Shown piece after piece: positions 26,459-35,246 of a stretch of DNA of 64,000 nucleotides. A program made the translations under genes and the position numbers. The stretch's first letter is position 1; each line of letters starts with the position of its first letter. Below the pieces are notes generated by a model. It saw only the letters and a program-made list of their open reading frames with translations. It had not been told where the DNA came from and did not search any database. The stretch lies in NCBI GenBank assembly GCA_965267435.1, contig OZ253960.1:6324001-6388000 (forward strand), written 5' to 3'. The stretch is from JAWPMT01 sp965267435 (GTDB lineage: Bacteria > Bacteroidota > Bacteroidia > Cytophagales > Cyclobacteriaceae).

Positions 26459-27502
26459 ATGAGGCAATTCTCAGTTTGGAATACAATTAGTCTGGCATTT
26501 CTGGGACTCTTCTTCTGGTTTCGCGTCACCCCTGCAGAAGGCGAAAACTTCATTTTCTGGCCTGGTGGTTACGTACTTTCCATTTGGGTGCTTAGCCAGG
26601 TAATGCCGACTATTCACCAATCTTATCATCAGGAGCAGCGACTGTTGAGCGCCAGGATGCTCCTTGTGATCCTGGCGTTTGGTGTGCTGCACCTAATTTT
26701 GACTGGCGTCTTTATTCTCCTTCTGGAGCGACTCTTTCGCATGCAGGAGCATTATGCATTGGACGAGTTGAGTCGGTACTTTAAGGATTCCTGGTATTAC
26801 GCCATCGAAGGGGCGATGATCGCTGTGGCTTACCTCGTGGTGTTGCAGGCGCTTCATTTGGTACAGCGACTTCGGGAAGAGCGCGAGCGTCATCTGGGTG
26901 TGCTGGCCGAATTGCGAACCTCGGACTTGAAGATGCTCAAATCTGAATTGAACCCTCATTTCCTGTACAATGCCATGAATGGCATCTCGATGAAAGTACG
27001 ACTCCAAGAGGGGAAGACAGCGATCAATATGATTGCTTCTCTAACTGACCTGCTACGCACGATCCTATCTTCGAGGAAGGTCAATCTTGTGGCGATGGAT
27101 GAGGAAATTGTCTATCTCAACAAATACTTGTCCATTGAGGAGGCTCGCTTTGGAAAGCAGGCCAAAATGGAACTGTCCTTTCCTGACGAAACCCGGCGTG
27201 CTATGGTCCCACCGTTGATCCTGCAGCCCATCGTGGAAAACGCCTTTAAACATGGTCCGCCTTTGGGTGCTGAGCAGGCGTTTATTCGTGTGTCCGCCCA
27301 GAAGGTAAAGCAGCATCTGGTGATCGAAGTATTCAATGCCAATAGTGCAGACAAGAAGATCATTACAGACCGCACGGATGGTGTTGGTCTGCCCAATGTC
27401 ATCCATCGTTTGCGGCAGCTATATGGGGTGGACTTCCAATTTCAGATACTGAATCAACCCAATGGGGTGATGTGTAAATTGACACTGCCATTTCGAACAT
27501 GA
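26459..27502 (+). CDS. LytS-type sensor histidine kinase
   Basis: 347 residues from the ATG at 26459 (an upstream TTG at 26414 is unneeded). Four hydrophobic segments in residues 1-140 form the membrane sensor. The His_kinase domain has the LytS-class acceptor motif SELNPHFLYNAMN with His at residue 167, and the ATPase N-box PLILQPIVENAFKHG near 258, with a glycine block DGVGLPNVIHRL later. It should phosphorylate the response regulator encoded next, with which it shares a 4-bp ATGA overlap (27499-27502). The signal sensed is unknown; no periplasmic domain of note is visible. Confidence 0.92.
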   Translation: MRQFSVWNTISLAFLGLFFWFRVTPAEGENFIFWPGGYVLSIWVLSQVMPTIHQSYHQEQRLLSARMLLVILAFGVLHLILTGVFILLLERLFRMQEHYALDELSRYFKDSWYYAIEGAMIAVAYLVVLQALHLVQRLREERERHLGVLAELRTSDLKMLKSELNPHFLYNAMNGISMKVRLQEGKTAINMIASLTDLLRTILSSRKVNLVAMDEEIVYLNKYLSIEEARFGKQAKMELSFPDETRRAMVPPLILQPIVENAFKHGPPLGAEQAFIRVSAQKVKQHLVIEVFNANSADKKIITDRTDGVGLPNVIHRLRQLYGVDFQFQILNQPNGVMCKLTLPFRT

Positions 27503-28269
27503 GGATCAAGTGTGTTATAGCGGACGATGAGCTACCTGCGCGGCAGGGCCTGGCGGCCTTGCTGGGGGACTTTGCCGATATTGATGTGGTCGCTGTTTGT
27601 GCAGATGGCGTGGAGGCGATTGATGCCATTCGTGAGCATAAGCCTGATCTTGTTCTATTGGATGTACAGATGCCTCATGTCGATGGGTTTGAAGTGCTTG
27701 CCAGTATCGAGACACCCCGGCCGCAGGTTATATTCATTACCGCTTTTGATGAATTTGCCCTGAAGGCCTTTGAGGTCAATGCCGTCGACTACCTGCTCAA
27801 GCCATTCAATGACGAGAGGTTCGCCGAATCCATCGAGAGGGTCCGGGAGAAGCTGGGGCGTGATGGTGAGGAAGACGGCGTCGAGGGCTTGATCCGATCT
27901 GTGAGCAGCAGGGAGCTGCGACCCGTGGCCCCGCTGTCGGACGATCGCCTGGTGCTAAGAGTCGATGGGAATGTTCACCTCATCCCGTATGCCAAGGTCG
28001 TTTACATCGAGGCGTATGATTATTATGTAAAGGTGCACAGTGAAGGCAATTTCCTGCTGGTTCGAGAGACCATGAAGAATTTGGAAGATCTACTGCCGTC
28101 TGCAATGTTCCTACGCATTCACAAATCCTACATCGTCAACCTCCAATGGGTCAAGACGCTGTCAAAAAGAAGCAATGAACACGTACTACAACTGGTCACG
28201 GGCGAGGAGCTCAGAGTGAGTAGGAGCAAGCTGAGCACGGTGAGAGAATTTCTCCAGGGACCGACCTAG
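27499..28269 (+). CDS. LytTR-family response regulator
   Basis: 256 residues. Receiver domain 1-120 with the acidic pair DD at 9-10, phospho-acceptor Asp55 in LVLLDVQMP, Thr in FITAFD and Lys in LLKPFN. The C-terminal LytTR DNA-binding domain (about 150-250) shows KVVYIEAYDYYVKVHSEG, FLRIHKSYIVNL and LRVSRSKL, the family core. It is translationally coupled to the kinase gene. LytTR proteins bind direct 9-bp repeats spaced by about 12 bp; exactly such repeats lie immediately downstream at 28278-28329, before the permease gene. Confidence 0.94.
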   Translation: MRIKCVIADDELPARQGLAALLGDFADIDVVAVCADGVEAIDAIREHKPDLVLLDVQMPHVDGFEVLASIETPRPQVIFITAFDEFALKAFEVNAVDYLLKPFNDERFAESIERVREKLGRDGEEDGVEGLIRSVSSRELRPVAPLSDDRLVLRVDGNVHLIPYAKVVYIEAYDYYVKVHSEGNFLLVRETMKNLEDLLPSAMFLRIHKSYIVNLQWVKTLSKRSNEHVLQLVTGEELRVSRSKLSTVREFLQGPT

Positions 28270-28277
28270 TTTTGCAG

Positions 28278-28329
28278 TTGACTGCATCCACAATACCATT
28301 CACTGCACAGCCTACACTATTTCACTGAC
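28278..28329. promoter_or_regulatory. Candidate LytTR operator: three direct repeats at 21/22-bp spacing
   Basis: TTGACTGCA (28278), TTCACTGCA (28299) and TTCACTGAC (28321) are direct repeats with start-to-start distances of 21 and 22 bp, that is 12-13 bp between 9-bp units. This is the geometry recognised by LytTR domains, and the regulator gene ends 9 bp upstream. The first copy is also half of a palindrome, TGCAGTTGACTGCA. The permease ATG is 37 bp beyond the last repeat. Confidence 0.6.
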
Positions 28330-28365
28330 TTGCCCGTAGTAGGTGTAAAGGAATAATTAGCTGCT

Positions 28366-30789
28366 ATGTATCGTAATCACCTCCTCTTCGCTATCAGACT
28401 CTTTCTAAAGGAAGGCGGATACTCTATCCTCAATGTGCTGGGTTTGGCACTAGGTATCACCGTCGGTATCATCTTGCTCAGCTACCTACATGGCGAGCTT
28501 ACTTACGACCAACACTACGAGAAGCACGATCAGGTCTTCCGCTACACCAATTATATGAAAGCCGACGGCGCTGATTTCAACACAGCCAGGTCCGCCAGAG
28601 AACTGGCTGAGGTGTTGAAGGCGGACCTTCCAGAAGTCATCCAGTATGTGCGGCTCATAGGGTATGACCGATGGTTGATCGAAGTTCCTCGAAGCGATGG
28701 TAGCAAGGGCCAGTTCTACGAAGATCGTATTTGGTCCGCGGACAGCACCATGTTCCAACTGTTTGACCACAAATTCTACGAGGGTGAACCCACATCGTGC
28801 CTGGAAGGACCTGGCAAAGTGGTACTGACAAAGTCGATTGCTGAGAAGTTCTTTGGCGATGAACCGGCCCTTGGAAAGGTGCTCGATTTTCCTGATGGAG
28901 ACAAAAGAGAGGTCACTGCCGTGATTTCTGATCTACCCTACAATACCCACCTGCAGTATGATATCCTTCTTTCAGGAGTGTCTGAAAGAAGATGGGTCAA
29001 TAGCGGAGATGCCACCAGAAAGTCGGAAGGCTATTGGAATCCCGGCGCCTATACGTACCTGCTGCTGCCCGCTGATTATGACCCTCAGGTGTTCTACGAT
29101 AAGTTCCCGGCTATTTTTGACAAGACCTACGGATTGTTTGCACAAAGGATCAACGGCAGCGTAGAGCCCAACCTTCAAAAAATCGCCGACATTCATTTCA
29201 ACTCTCAACGGAATGGTGACCAACCCACAGGTAACAAGGCTTACATGTACACCTTCGCCGCTGTGGGCTTCTTCATCATTTTGCTGGCATGTATCAACTA
29301 TATGAACATGGCCACCGCCAGGTCGGTCACACGCACTGGAGAAATAGGTGTTCGAAAAGTGCTGGGTTTTTCGCGTGCTGCCCTTTTTCGTCAGGTAATG
29401 ACAGAAGCGATATTACTGGCAACAGTGGCGATGCTGTTTGCTGTGGCGGCTTCCTACGTGATATTGGAATGGACCCCCTTCAACGATATGATTGGTAAGG
29501 AACTGTCGCTAGACCTGATGGCCAATCCCTACTTGCTGCCAGGCACCATCAGCATTACCCTCTTCATCGGACTACTATCTGGTTTGTATCCGGCCCTCTA
29601 CATTCCTGCAGTACCGGTGGTACAGGCCTTGAAGGGAACGTTTACCGGGGACCGTTCTGGTGCCATCCTGCGCAAGGGACTGATCGTTTTTCAGTTTGTC
29701 ATCTCCCTTTTTGTCATCATCTGCACGGTCATTATGGACAATCAGATTACCTACATGCAGCAGAAAGATATCGGTTTTGAGAAAGATAATGTTCTCTTGA
29801 TTGATGTGAGGGATACCGCTTCCTCTAACCACATGGACGCTATCAAGGAACTGCTGCTGGCGAACCCCAAGATTGAAGAGGCTGCAGCTTCCTATGGCAC
29901 TCCGGGCGTTGGCACAGGAGGCAATGTGATGTGGGTGGAGCGTGATACGGGTATGGTACAGCAAAGCATGGATATCATCTGGGCCGGAGAGGACTATTTG
30001 AAGACCCTGGGCATTGAGATTGTCGAGGGGCGAGGGTTGCGATGGGGTACAGATGGCGACCTGCGCAAATCGCTGCTGGTGAACCAGACCGGTGTCAAAG
30101 AATTGGGCTGGGAAGGGAACCCCCTGGGTAGGCGGGTTCGGTACTTCCATGCCGAGGATCACATGCGCGTGGTCGGTGTGATGAAAGACTTCAATTTTCA
30201 ATCGCTTCATGATCCGATCTACCCCTTGTTCATCATTCCCGACAACGACGGAGGAGGCACCTTGCACCTTCGAGTCAGTGGGGAGGACTTGCCTGCGACT
30301 TTGGCATTCATTGAAGAGGTATGGACTCAGTTTGATAGAAAACACCCGTTTGACTATACCTTTCTCGACAAGGAATTTGCCCGACAATATGAGGAAGATC
30401 AGACGCAGCAGCGGTTGATTGGGGGGCTTTCCTACGTATGCATCTTCGTTTCCATTTTGGGCTTGATAGGTCTCTCGGCATTCACCGCCAGCCGACGCGC
30501 GAAGGAGATAAGCATACGTAAAGTCCTTGGCGCCCAGATTTCTACGATCATCATACTGTTCTCAAAAGATTATCTCCGACTTATCGTGATCGCGTTTGTC
30601 ATCTCGATCCCCCTGGCCAATTATGTGATCATCGAATGGCTCAGTGGTTTCGCCTATCGCGTGGATATCCTGTGGGGTGATTTTGTGATCCCCGGATTGC
30701 TGGTTTTGGTACTGGGGATGGTCACCGTCTCCCTGCAGCTTGTCCGATCCGCCAGAGCCAATCCCGTCGATGGACTCCGTAGTGAATAG
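28366..30789 (+). CDS. MacB/FtsX-type ABC transporter permease (no ATPase partner nearby)
   Basis: 807 residues with two homologous halves. The N-terminal helix carries YSILNVLGLALGITVGI; a MacB-type periplasmic domain follows; FtsX permease helices begin near residue 295 with FFIILLACINYMNMATA and RTGEIGVRKVLGFSR. A second periplasmic domain precedes another FtsX segment with FVSILGLIGLSAFTASRRAKEISIRKVLGA near 700. This full-length duplicated form is typical of Bacteroidota, usually annotated as an antimicrobial peptide or lipoprotein exporter. No ATPase gene is adjacent. Position after LytS/LytTR and the operator at 28278 suggests it is the regulated output. Confidence 0.9.
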   Translation: MYRNHLLFAIRLFLKEGGYSILNVLGLALGITVGIILLSYLHGELTYDQHYEKHDQVFRYTNYMKADGADFNTARSARELAEVLKADLPEVIQYVRLIGYDRWLIEVPRSDGSKGQFYEDRIWSADSTMFQLFDHKFYEGEPTSCLEGPGKVVLTKSIAEKFFGDEPALGKVLDFPDGDKREVTAVISDLPYNTHLQYDILLSGVSERRWVNSGDATRKSEGYWNPGAYTYLLLPADYDPQVFYDKFPAIFDKTYGLFAQRINGSVEPNLQKIADIHFNSQRNGDQPTGNKAYMYTFAAVGFFIILLACINYMNMATARSVTRTGEIGVRKVLGFSRAALFRQVMTEAILLATVAMLFAVAASYVILEWTPFNDMIGKELSLDLMANPYLLPGTISITLFIGLLSGLYPALYIPAVPVVQALKGTFTGDRSGAILRKGLIVFQFVISLFVIICTVIMDNQITYMQQKDIGFEKDNVLLIDVRDTASSNHMDAIKELLLANPKIEEAAASYGTPGVGTGGNVMWVERDTGMVQQSMDIIWAGEDYLKTLGIEIVEGRGLRWGTDGDLRKSLLVNQTGVKELGWEGNPLGRRVRYFHAEDHMRVVGVMKDFNFQSLHDPIYPLFIIPDNDGGGTLHLRVSGEDLPATLAFIEEVWTQFDRKHPFDYTFLDKEFARQYEEDQTQQRLIGGLSYVCIFVSILGLIGLSAFTASRRAKEISIRKVLGAQISTIIILFSKDYLRLIVIAFVISIPLANYVIIEWLSGFAYRVDILWGDFVIPGLLVLVLGMVTVSLQLVRSARANPVDGLRSE

Positions 30790-30810
30790 GCCTCCCGGTT
30801 GGAGGTGGAT

Positions 30811-31311
30811 CTACTTCTGGATGTATCTGGCCGGGATGGGGTTGTCTTCTGATTCTACAGTCCACAACATGCTCGAGATCCACCATTTGTTCCCGAGATA
30901 GACGAGCTGAATACTGTTGATGCCGCGTGCCTCGTCACCTTCGGAGTCTTTGCCATAGAAGGCCTGGAAGGCATGAGCGATGCCGTTGTATTCTTCGATG
31001 ATGTCCCCTATCGATGTCTCTTCGTATTGGTCGTAGTACGGGTCCTTCATTAGCTCAATGAAATCGTCCAACTCCACCATCTCGATGGGTTGACTAGCCT
31101 CAGGATCTGGATTGACCACCATGAACCGGCAGTACGGAAGGAATAGATCCCGCAACTGGTCCAAGTCCCTGGTCTCCCCTTTGTCGATGCTAATGATGCG
31201 GTTGACTTCGTCGATGACCCACTTTACGGATTGGGAGTCCTTTCGGGGCTGAGCAGTGGACAGGCAGATGGTCAGGAGGGCCATCGATGTACAGGTAGCA
31301 ATACGTATCAC
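30811..31311 (-). CDS. Exported NTF2-like protein of unknown role
   Basis: 166 residues starting with GTG at 31311; an internal ATG at 31287 would cut the signal peptide (about 20 residues ending LSTAQ), so GTG is preferred. The mature part has the SnoaL-like layout: initial helices with VNRIISIDKGETRDLDQL, a LFLPYCRFMVV strand, DIIEEYNGIAHAFQAFYG, and closing strands with INSIQLVYLGNKWWISSMLW. This pattern fits small periplasmic proteins with a cone-shaped fold; ligand and role are unknown. The start codon lies in an inverted repeat (31311-31340). Confidence 0.65.
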   Translation of the reverse strand: MIRIATCTSMALLTICLSTAQPRKDSQSVKWVIDEVNRIISIDKGETRDLDQLRDLFLPYCRFMVVNPDPEASQPIEMVELDDFIELMKDPYYDQYEETSIGDIIEEYNGIAHAFQAFYGKDSEGDEARGINSIQLVYLGNKWWISSMLWTVESEDNPIPARYIQK

Positions 31312-31403
31312 GGTCTTTTTTTAAGGCAATAGAAAGACCGGCCATGTTCAAATCAAAAAATGGAGGCTCTTCTTTACGACTCTTTAACAGGCTTTAAGAG
31401 AAT

Positions 31404-31784
31404 TTAGGATTGCGATAGCGTGTCGGTGATCGCGTCAAACTCTTCTTCGATCTTATTGAAGTCTAATGGCTTGCCAAATGAGTTGATGATCAATTCACTA
31501 TCGAGCGCTGCTTGAATTCTTTCCCCGATCTCATAACCGGTGAGGAGGTAGTATTTTTTTTCGGGGTGTTTCAACTTCGCCTGTCCGATGAATTCAAGTC
31601 CATCCACCTTTGGCATTTGTAGATCACTGAGGACTAAAGCGATGTCCTTATTCGAATCGAGAAGCGCCAGGCCTTCCTCGGCATCGATGGCTGTTACGAC
31701 GTTGTAACGTCTGGCAAGATTGACCTGAAAGATCTTTAGGTTGATCTCCTCGTCATCGACGTAGAGTATTGTTGTTTTGTCCAT
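31404..31784 (-). CDS. Stand-alone response-regulator receiver protein
   Basis: 126 residues, receiver domain only. Metal-binding acidic residues are in ILYVDDEE (10-12), the acceptor Asp54 in LVLSDLQMP, a Thr in YLLTGYE and Lys105 in FGKPLD, so it is competent for phosphorylation. There is no output domain, so it works through protein contact (CheY/Spo0F-like). No kinase gene is adjacent; the GAF kinase at 34049 is 2.3 kb away on the other strand and lacks its acceptor His. Confidence 0.9.
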   Translation of the reverse strand: MDKTTILYVDDEEINLKIFQVNLARRYNVVTAIDAEEGLALLDSNKDIALVLSDLQMPKVDGLEFIGQAKLKHPEKKYYLLTGYEIGERIQAALDSELIINSFGKPLDFNKIEEEFDAITDTLSQS

Positions 31785-31953
31785 TCCTTGCGTAAATTCT
31801 GACGTATGCCGATTGAAACTCGAAACGGGACGTCATGCTTTTGGTTCTTTCTAAATATAGAGATCTTCTCTCTTTCCAGAGGCCACAATCCGCTGTACTG
31901 CCTGTAATTGCCGCTCTTTGGGAATTCTTATTGATACCGGCACTTCGTGCGTA

Positions 31954-32724
31954 TCAATCATAGAGGTCCCGGACATCAGCTGTTGCGAGATCATTCATGA
32001 AATTGGACATCTTTTCAGTGACGGCCTTGAAGAAAAGTTCGCCTTTTTCACGTGTTGCAGCGCGTGGGTCGCCGACCCCTGTGTCTGGAGTGATTTCGGA
32101 CCATTTTCTTTCGGCCCATGCCCAGCCCTCGCGCAGGGCTGCAATTTTGACTTTTTTCTCTGCGCCGTCACCCCATTGGTCGCGGGGCAATACCAGTTCA
32201 GGTCGGAACAGGAGTAGCAGGCTTGTTTCCATCTCGTCGGCATGGTCGCCTTCGTTGTCGAAGAATTGCGACTTGTCAAGGGACTGAAACCAGTTGCTAA
32301 AACAAATGAACATCTCTGGGAATCGCAGCCCCAACTCCCGGACCAGGGGCTTGAAGTTATTGCCTCCGTGACTATTAAGGATCATAAGCTTTTTGAGTCC
32401 CTGGCGATTGAGGACGGTAGTGATATCATCGAGGATGGCCAACTGTGTTGTGGGGTTGAGGTTGATATCCAGGTAGATATCTGCTTGTCCGGTATTGACT
32501 CCAAAGGGTATCGGTGGCAAGACTATGACCTTGGCCCCCTGCTCCCAGGCAAGACGAGCGGATTCAGCCGCGATGAATTCAGACTCAAAGATATCTGTGC
32601 CATAGGGCAGGTGGTAGTTGTGGGCTTCGGTAGCCCCCCAGGGCAGTATCGCCAGGTCAAATCGCTCAGTCTTTAGCGCGTGCCAGTTCGTCTCGGCCAG
32701 AATGTAGGGTCGGATTTGCGTCAT
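31954..32724 (-). CDS. Creatininase-family amidohydrolase
   Basis: 256 residues. The family metal site is visible: ILPWGATEAHNYHLPYGTD near the N-terminus (Glu, His, Asp ligands), LMILNSHGGN in the middle, and DHADEMETSLLL (His and Glu) toward the C-terminus. Members hydrolyse creatinine or small cyclic amides such as formamidopyrimidine and mycofactocin intermediates; the actual substrate is not clear here. No neighbouring pathway gene helps. It ends 28 bp ahead of the DUF3500 gene start on the same strand, so the two may be one operon, with the DUF3500 gene first. Confidence 0.87.
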   Translation of the reverse strand: MTQIRPYILAETNWHALKTERFDLAILPWGATEAHNYHLPYGTDIFESEFIAAESARLAWEQGAKVIVLPPIPFGVNTGQADIYLDINLNPTTQLAILDDITTVLNRQGLKKLMILNSHGGNNFKPLVRELGLRFPEMFICFSNWFQSLDKSQFFDNEGDHADEMETSLLLLFRPELVLPRDQWGDGAEKKVKIAALREGWAWAERKWSEITPDTGVGDPRAATREKGELFFKAVTEKMSNFMNDLATADVRDLYD

Positions 32725-32751
32725 GTTTTTATTGATGGTTTGGTGGCCGTG

Positions 32752-33774
32752 TCACTCGTTGTGAGACTTGGCGTAGTGCTCCTTTAGGATGTTCTCCCCA
32801 AAGTCATTGGAAAGATCGCGGATCACAGCGTGCACGTGGTTGGCCCCATTTTGTGTATTGTCATATTCGATGAGTAAGGTGCCTCCCTGGATCCGATAGT
32901 AATGGCCCGCACCCGGTTTCATTGAGCCGGCCCATGCGAAATACAATTGGTCATAGCCAGTGGCCTCGATCTTTTCCCGCAATTGATCTGCAAAGCCGAA
33001 CTGATAATTGCTGATATAGACTTCCAACAGTTCATGGAAGATCTTCTTTTGCTTCCCAGTGAGGTCTGCGTAACCAAGACCCAAAGGCTCCAACCGGCGG
33101 GCCTCTTTATCATTGCTGGTGTAGATATCGTTGGGTGCCGTTTCTGAGAAGCGGGCCAGGGCCAACTGCTCCTTATTTAGTGAATTGACTAACTGGAAAC
33201 CCATTGAGGTTTCAAGTTTTAGTACTTCCATTTTTTCAAACCCAGGTACGTCTACTTTTCCGGGGTTCGACCCGAAGAAAAAAGGTGTGGCTGCCACCAA
33301 TTCACTACCCATCATTGTGAAGCTTAGTGACAGATGATGGCCCTCGAAACGCCAGGCCCATGGTTTTTCATTTGCGGCTTCTCCGAACTGTATCCAGTAG
33401 TACTTCTCTGCATCGCGCCTTGCTGTGCCATCACTCATCGTGCCACCACCATTGGGCTCAATAGCTTTTAGTACATGTTCCAGGGACATGATGTCGGTGG
33501 CCTTCGTGTAGGCTGTGGGGCTTATGGCACTTTGGATCAATTGCACAACGGCCTGCTCCTGTTCGTCGTTGAGCTCGGCCAAAGTGACACCCTCACGTAA
33601 TATCGGGACGAAGTACCAATTGAAGCGTTCTTCATCATCCAGAGCGCGTAGTGCTTCCGCTTTCTGCTCTTGGGTTAGGAGGTCTGAAATGGTGTTTGCT
33701 TGCTGCAAAAAGTTCTGGCCTTGGACACTGGTGACGGTCAGGGCTAGTAACAAGCCAGGTAGTAGTCTTTTCAT
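32752..33774 (-). CDS. Exported DUF3500 protein
   Basis: 340 residues from the ATG at 33774; a start 30 bp upstream is possible but does not fit the signal peptide (MKRLLPGLLLALTVTSVQGQ). The mature protein contains conserved DUF3500 blocks: ERFNWYFVPILREGVTL, RDAEKYYWIQFGEA, WRFEGHHLSLSFT, VAATPFFFGSNPG and LYFAWAGSMKPGAGHYYRI with a closing LIEYDNTQNGANHVH. The family is of unknown biochemical role. The histidine-rich ends (GHHLS, GHYYR, NHVHAV) suggest metal binding or catalysis, which is inference only. It lies just upstream of the creatininase gene. Confidence 0.9.
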   Translation of the reverse strand: MKRLLPGLLLALTVTSVQGQNFLQQANTISDLLTQEQKAEALRALDDEERFNWYFVPILREGVTLAELNDEQEQAVVQLIQSAISPTAYTKATDIMSLEHVLKAIEPNGGGTMSDGTARRDAEKYYWIQFGEAANEKPWAWRFEGHHLSLSFTMMGSELVAATPFFFGSNPGKVDVPGFEKMEVLKLETSMGFQLVNSLNKEQLALARFSETAPNDIYTSNDKEARRLEPLGLGYADLTGKQKKIFHELLEVYISNYQFGFADQLREKIEATGYDQLYFAWAGSMKPGAGHYYRIQGGTLLIEYDNTQNGANHVHAVIRDLSNDFGENILKEHYAKSHNE

Positions 33775-34048
33775 CGGAGGGATCGTTTCTGTTAATCTAA
33801 CCAATTTCCAATCCTTCTAGTGCCTGTGTAATCCACAATCCGTCATTTGAGAGCCAAAGCATGAAACCTGTGCCATGTGTCAATTCAGTAAATCACCTTG
33901 GGCTGGGCACAGGTAAGCCCTGGGATGGATGAAGTTTGATTATAGAAGGCGATTAAGCGACACTTGGTCCTAAGAAGCATTGTAGAGAATGACCTAAGTC
34001 AATTCGATTCGATAACTTTATAATGGCTACGACCCAGTCGATGAAAAA

Positions 34049-35230
34049 ATGGAGAAAACTGCAGAAATAGACCGGCTCAAAGCGCTGGATGGGTATTCTA
34101 TTCTCGATACGATGCCCGACAGTGACTATGATGAGCTTACGGTGCTGGCTGCGAGCATTTGTTCCACACCTGTGGCCCTTATTACGCTCGTCGACAAAGA
34201 TCGACAGTGGTTCAAGTCCCATCACGGTATTGCCATTGAAGAGACTCCGCGCGAACACTCCTTCTGTGCCCATGCGATCAGGGCGGGAACCAGGATTTTC
34301 TATGTTCGCGATGCACGAGAGGATACTAGGTTTTCCTCTAATCCATTGGTGACTGGTGATCCTTATGTCACGTTTTACGTGGGTGTGCCTTTGATCAACC
34401 TGGAAGGTCACGCACTGGGTACTTTGTGTGTGATCGACCGAGTACCCAGGGATCTTTCTGAACACCAATTGGCGGCTTTGGAGAAGTTGGCAAATCAGGC
34501 GATGAAACTGCTTGAGCTTCGTAAGCACAAGTATCATTTGAAGTTGGCCAACGATCGCTTAGACCGTCGAAACCGGATGCTGGAGCGATTTGCCCAAGTG
34601 GCGGCTTCGCAGATCAATTCCCCTCTGCAACTGATCAGACAGGCCGCAAGTGAGACCATGAGTCGTTGGGCGGTCAAAAATGAGGAACTGGCCCAAAGCC
34701 TGAGACCCATTCAATCGTCTGCAACTAAGTTGAACAATCTGGTTCAAGGGCTTCTCGCCAGTGCACAGCATGCAGATGGAGACCTGGAGAAAGAGGAGAT
34801 AGCAGTGGAGGAGTTGCAAGATGAATTGCTCAAATTGTTCCCAAGTTCAGCGGATTGCCAATTGGAGTTCTTCTTCAGGATGAGATTTGTTCGCGCACAT
34901 CACTTGATCCGAGCGGTTTTTCGTGAGCTCGTCTCCAATGCCATTAGGCACAATGACAAGGCCCGGGCGCATGTTGAAATTGGTGGATCAGAAGATGATA
35001 AGTTCTACGATTTCTTTGTGTCTGATAATGGATCAGGCATGTCTAACAGCAATTTGTTGCAAGCTTTTGAGCTGTTTACCGCTCTCGGGCCGACCGACAG
35101 ATATGGGGAGTATAGCCTTGGAGTAGGACTTTCCAACGTGAAGAGCCAGATCTACGAGCTAGGCGGTATGCTAGATATTGATTCCGAAGAGGGAGAAGGG
35201 ACCATTGTGACTTTCTCCATCCCCAAGTGA
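34049..35230 (+). CDS. GAF-domain sensor kinase-like protein lacking the phospho-acceptor histidine
   Basis: 393 residues. A GAF domain fills about residues 20-160 (PVALITLVDKDRQWFKS, EHSFCAHAI, FYVGVPLINLEGHALGTLCVID). A HisKA-like helix follows, but the H-box reads FAQVAASQINSPLQLI: Ser187 stands where the phosphorylated His should be (families read SHDLKSPL). The ATPase domain is intact, with ELVSNAIRHND, DNGSGM and GVGLSNVKSQIYELGG. It may therefore be a pseudo-kinase, a phosphatase, or use another residue. No cognate regulator is adjacent. Confidence 0.88.
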   Translation: MEKTAEIDRLKALDGYSILDTMPDSDYDELTVLAASICSTPVALITLVDKDRQWFKSHHGIAIEETPREHSFCAHAIRAGTRIFYVRDAREDTRFSSNPLVTGDPYVTFYVGVPLINLEGHALGTLCVIDRVPRDLSEHQLAALEKLANQAMKLLELRKHKYHLKLANDRLDRRNRMLERFAQVAASQINSPLQLIRQAASETMSRWAVKNEELAQSLRPIQSSATKLNNLVQGLLASAQHADGDLEKEEIAVEELQDELLKLFPSSADCQLEFFFRMRFVRAHHLIRAVFRELVSNAIRHNDKARAHVEIGGSEDDKFYDFFVSDNGSGMSNSNLLQAFELFTALGPTDRYGEYSLGVGLSNVKSQIYELGGMLDIDSEEGEGTIVTFSIPK

Positions 35231-35246
35231 TAGTGTGCCTCCGTGG

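Noticed and set aside
29575..30387. 270-codon frame opposite the ABC permease
   Set aside because: Shadow of the permease gene; cysteine/histidine-rich, no domain, no start context.
28366..30789. Permease as part of a complete ABC operon
   Set aside because: No ATPase or membrane-fusion gene lies next to it; neighbours are the two-component genes and a convergent NTF2-like gene.
30788..30806. CCTCC-CGGTT-GGAGG hairpin between convergent genes as terminator
   Set aside because: Only five base pairs and no T-run on either strand.
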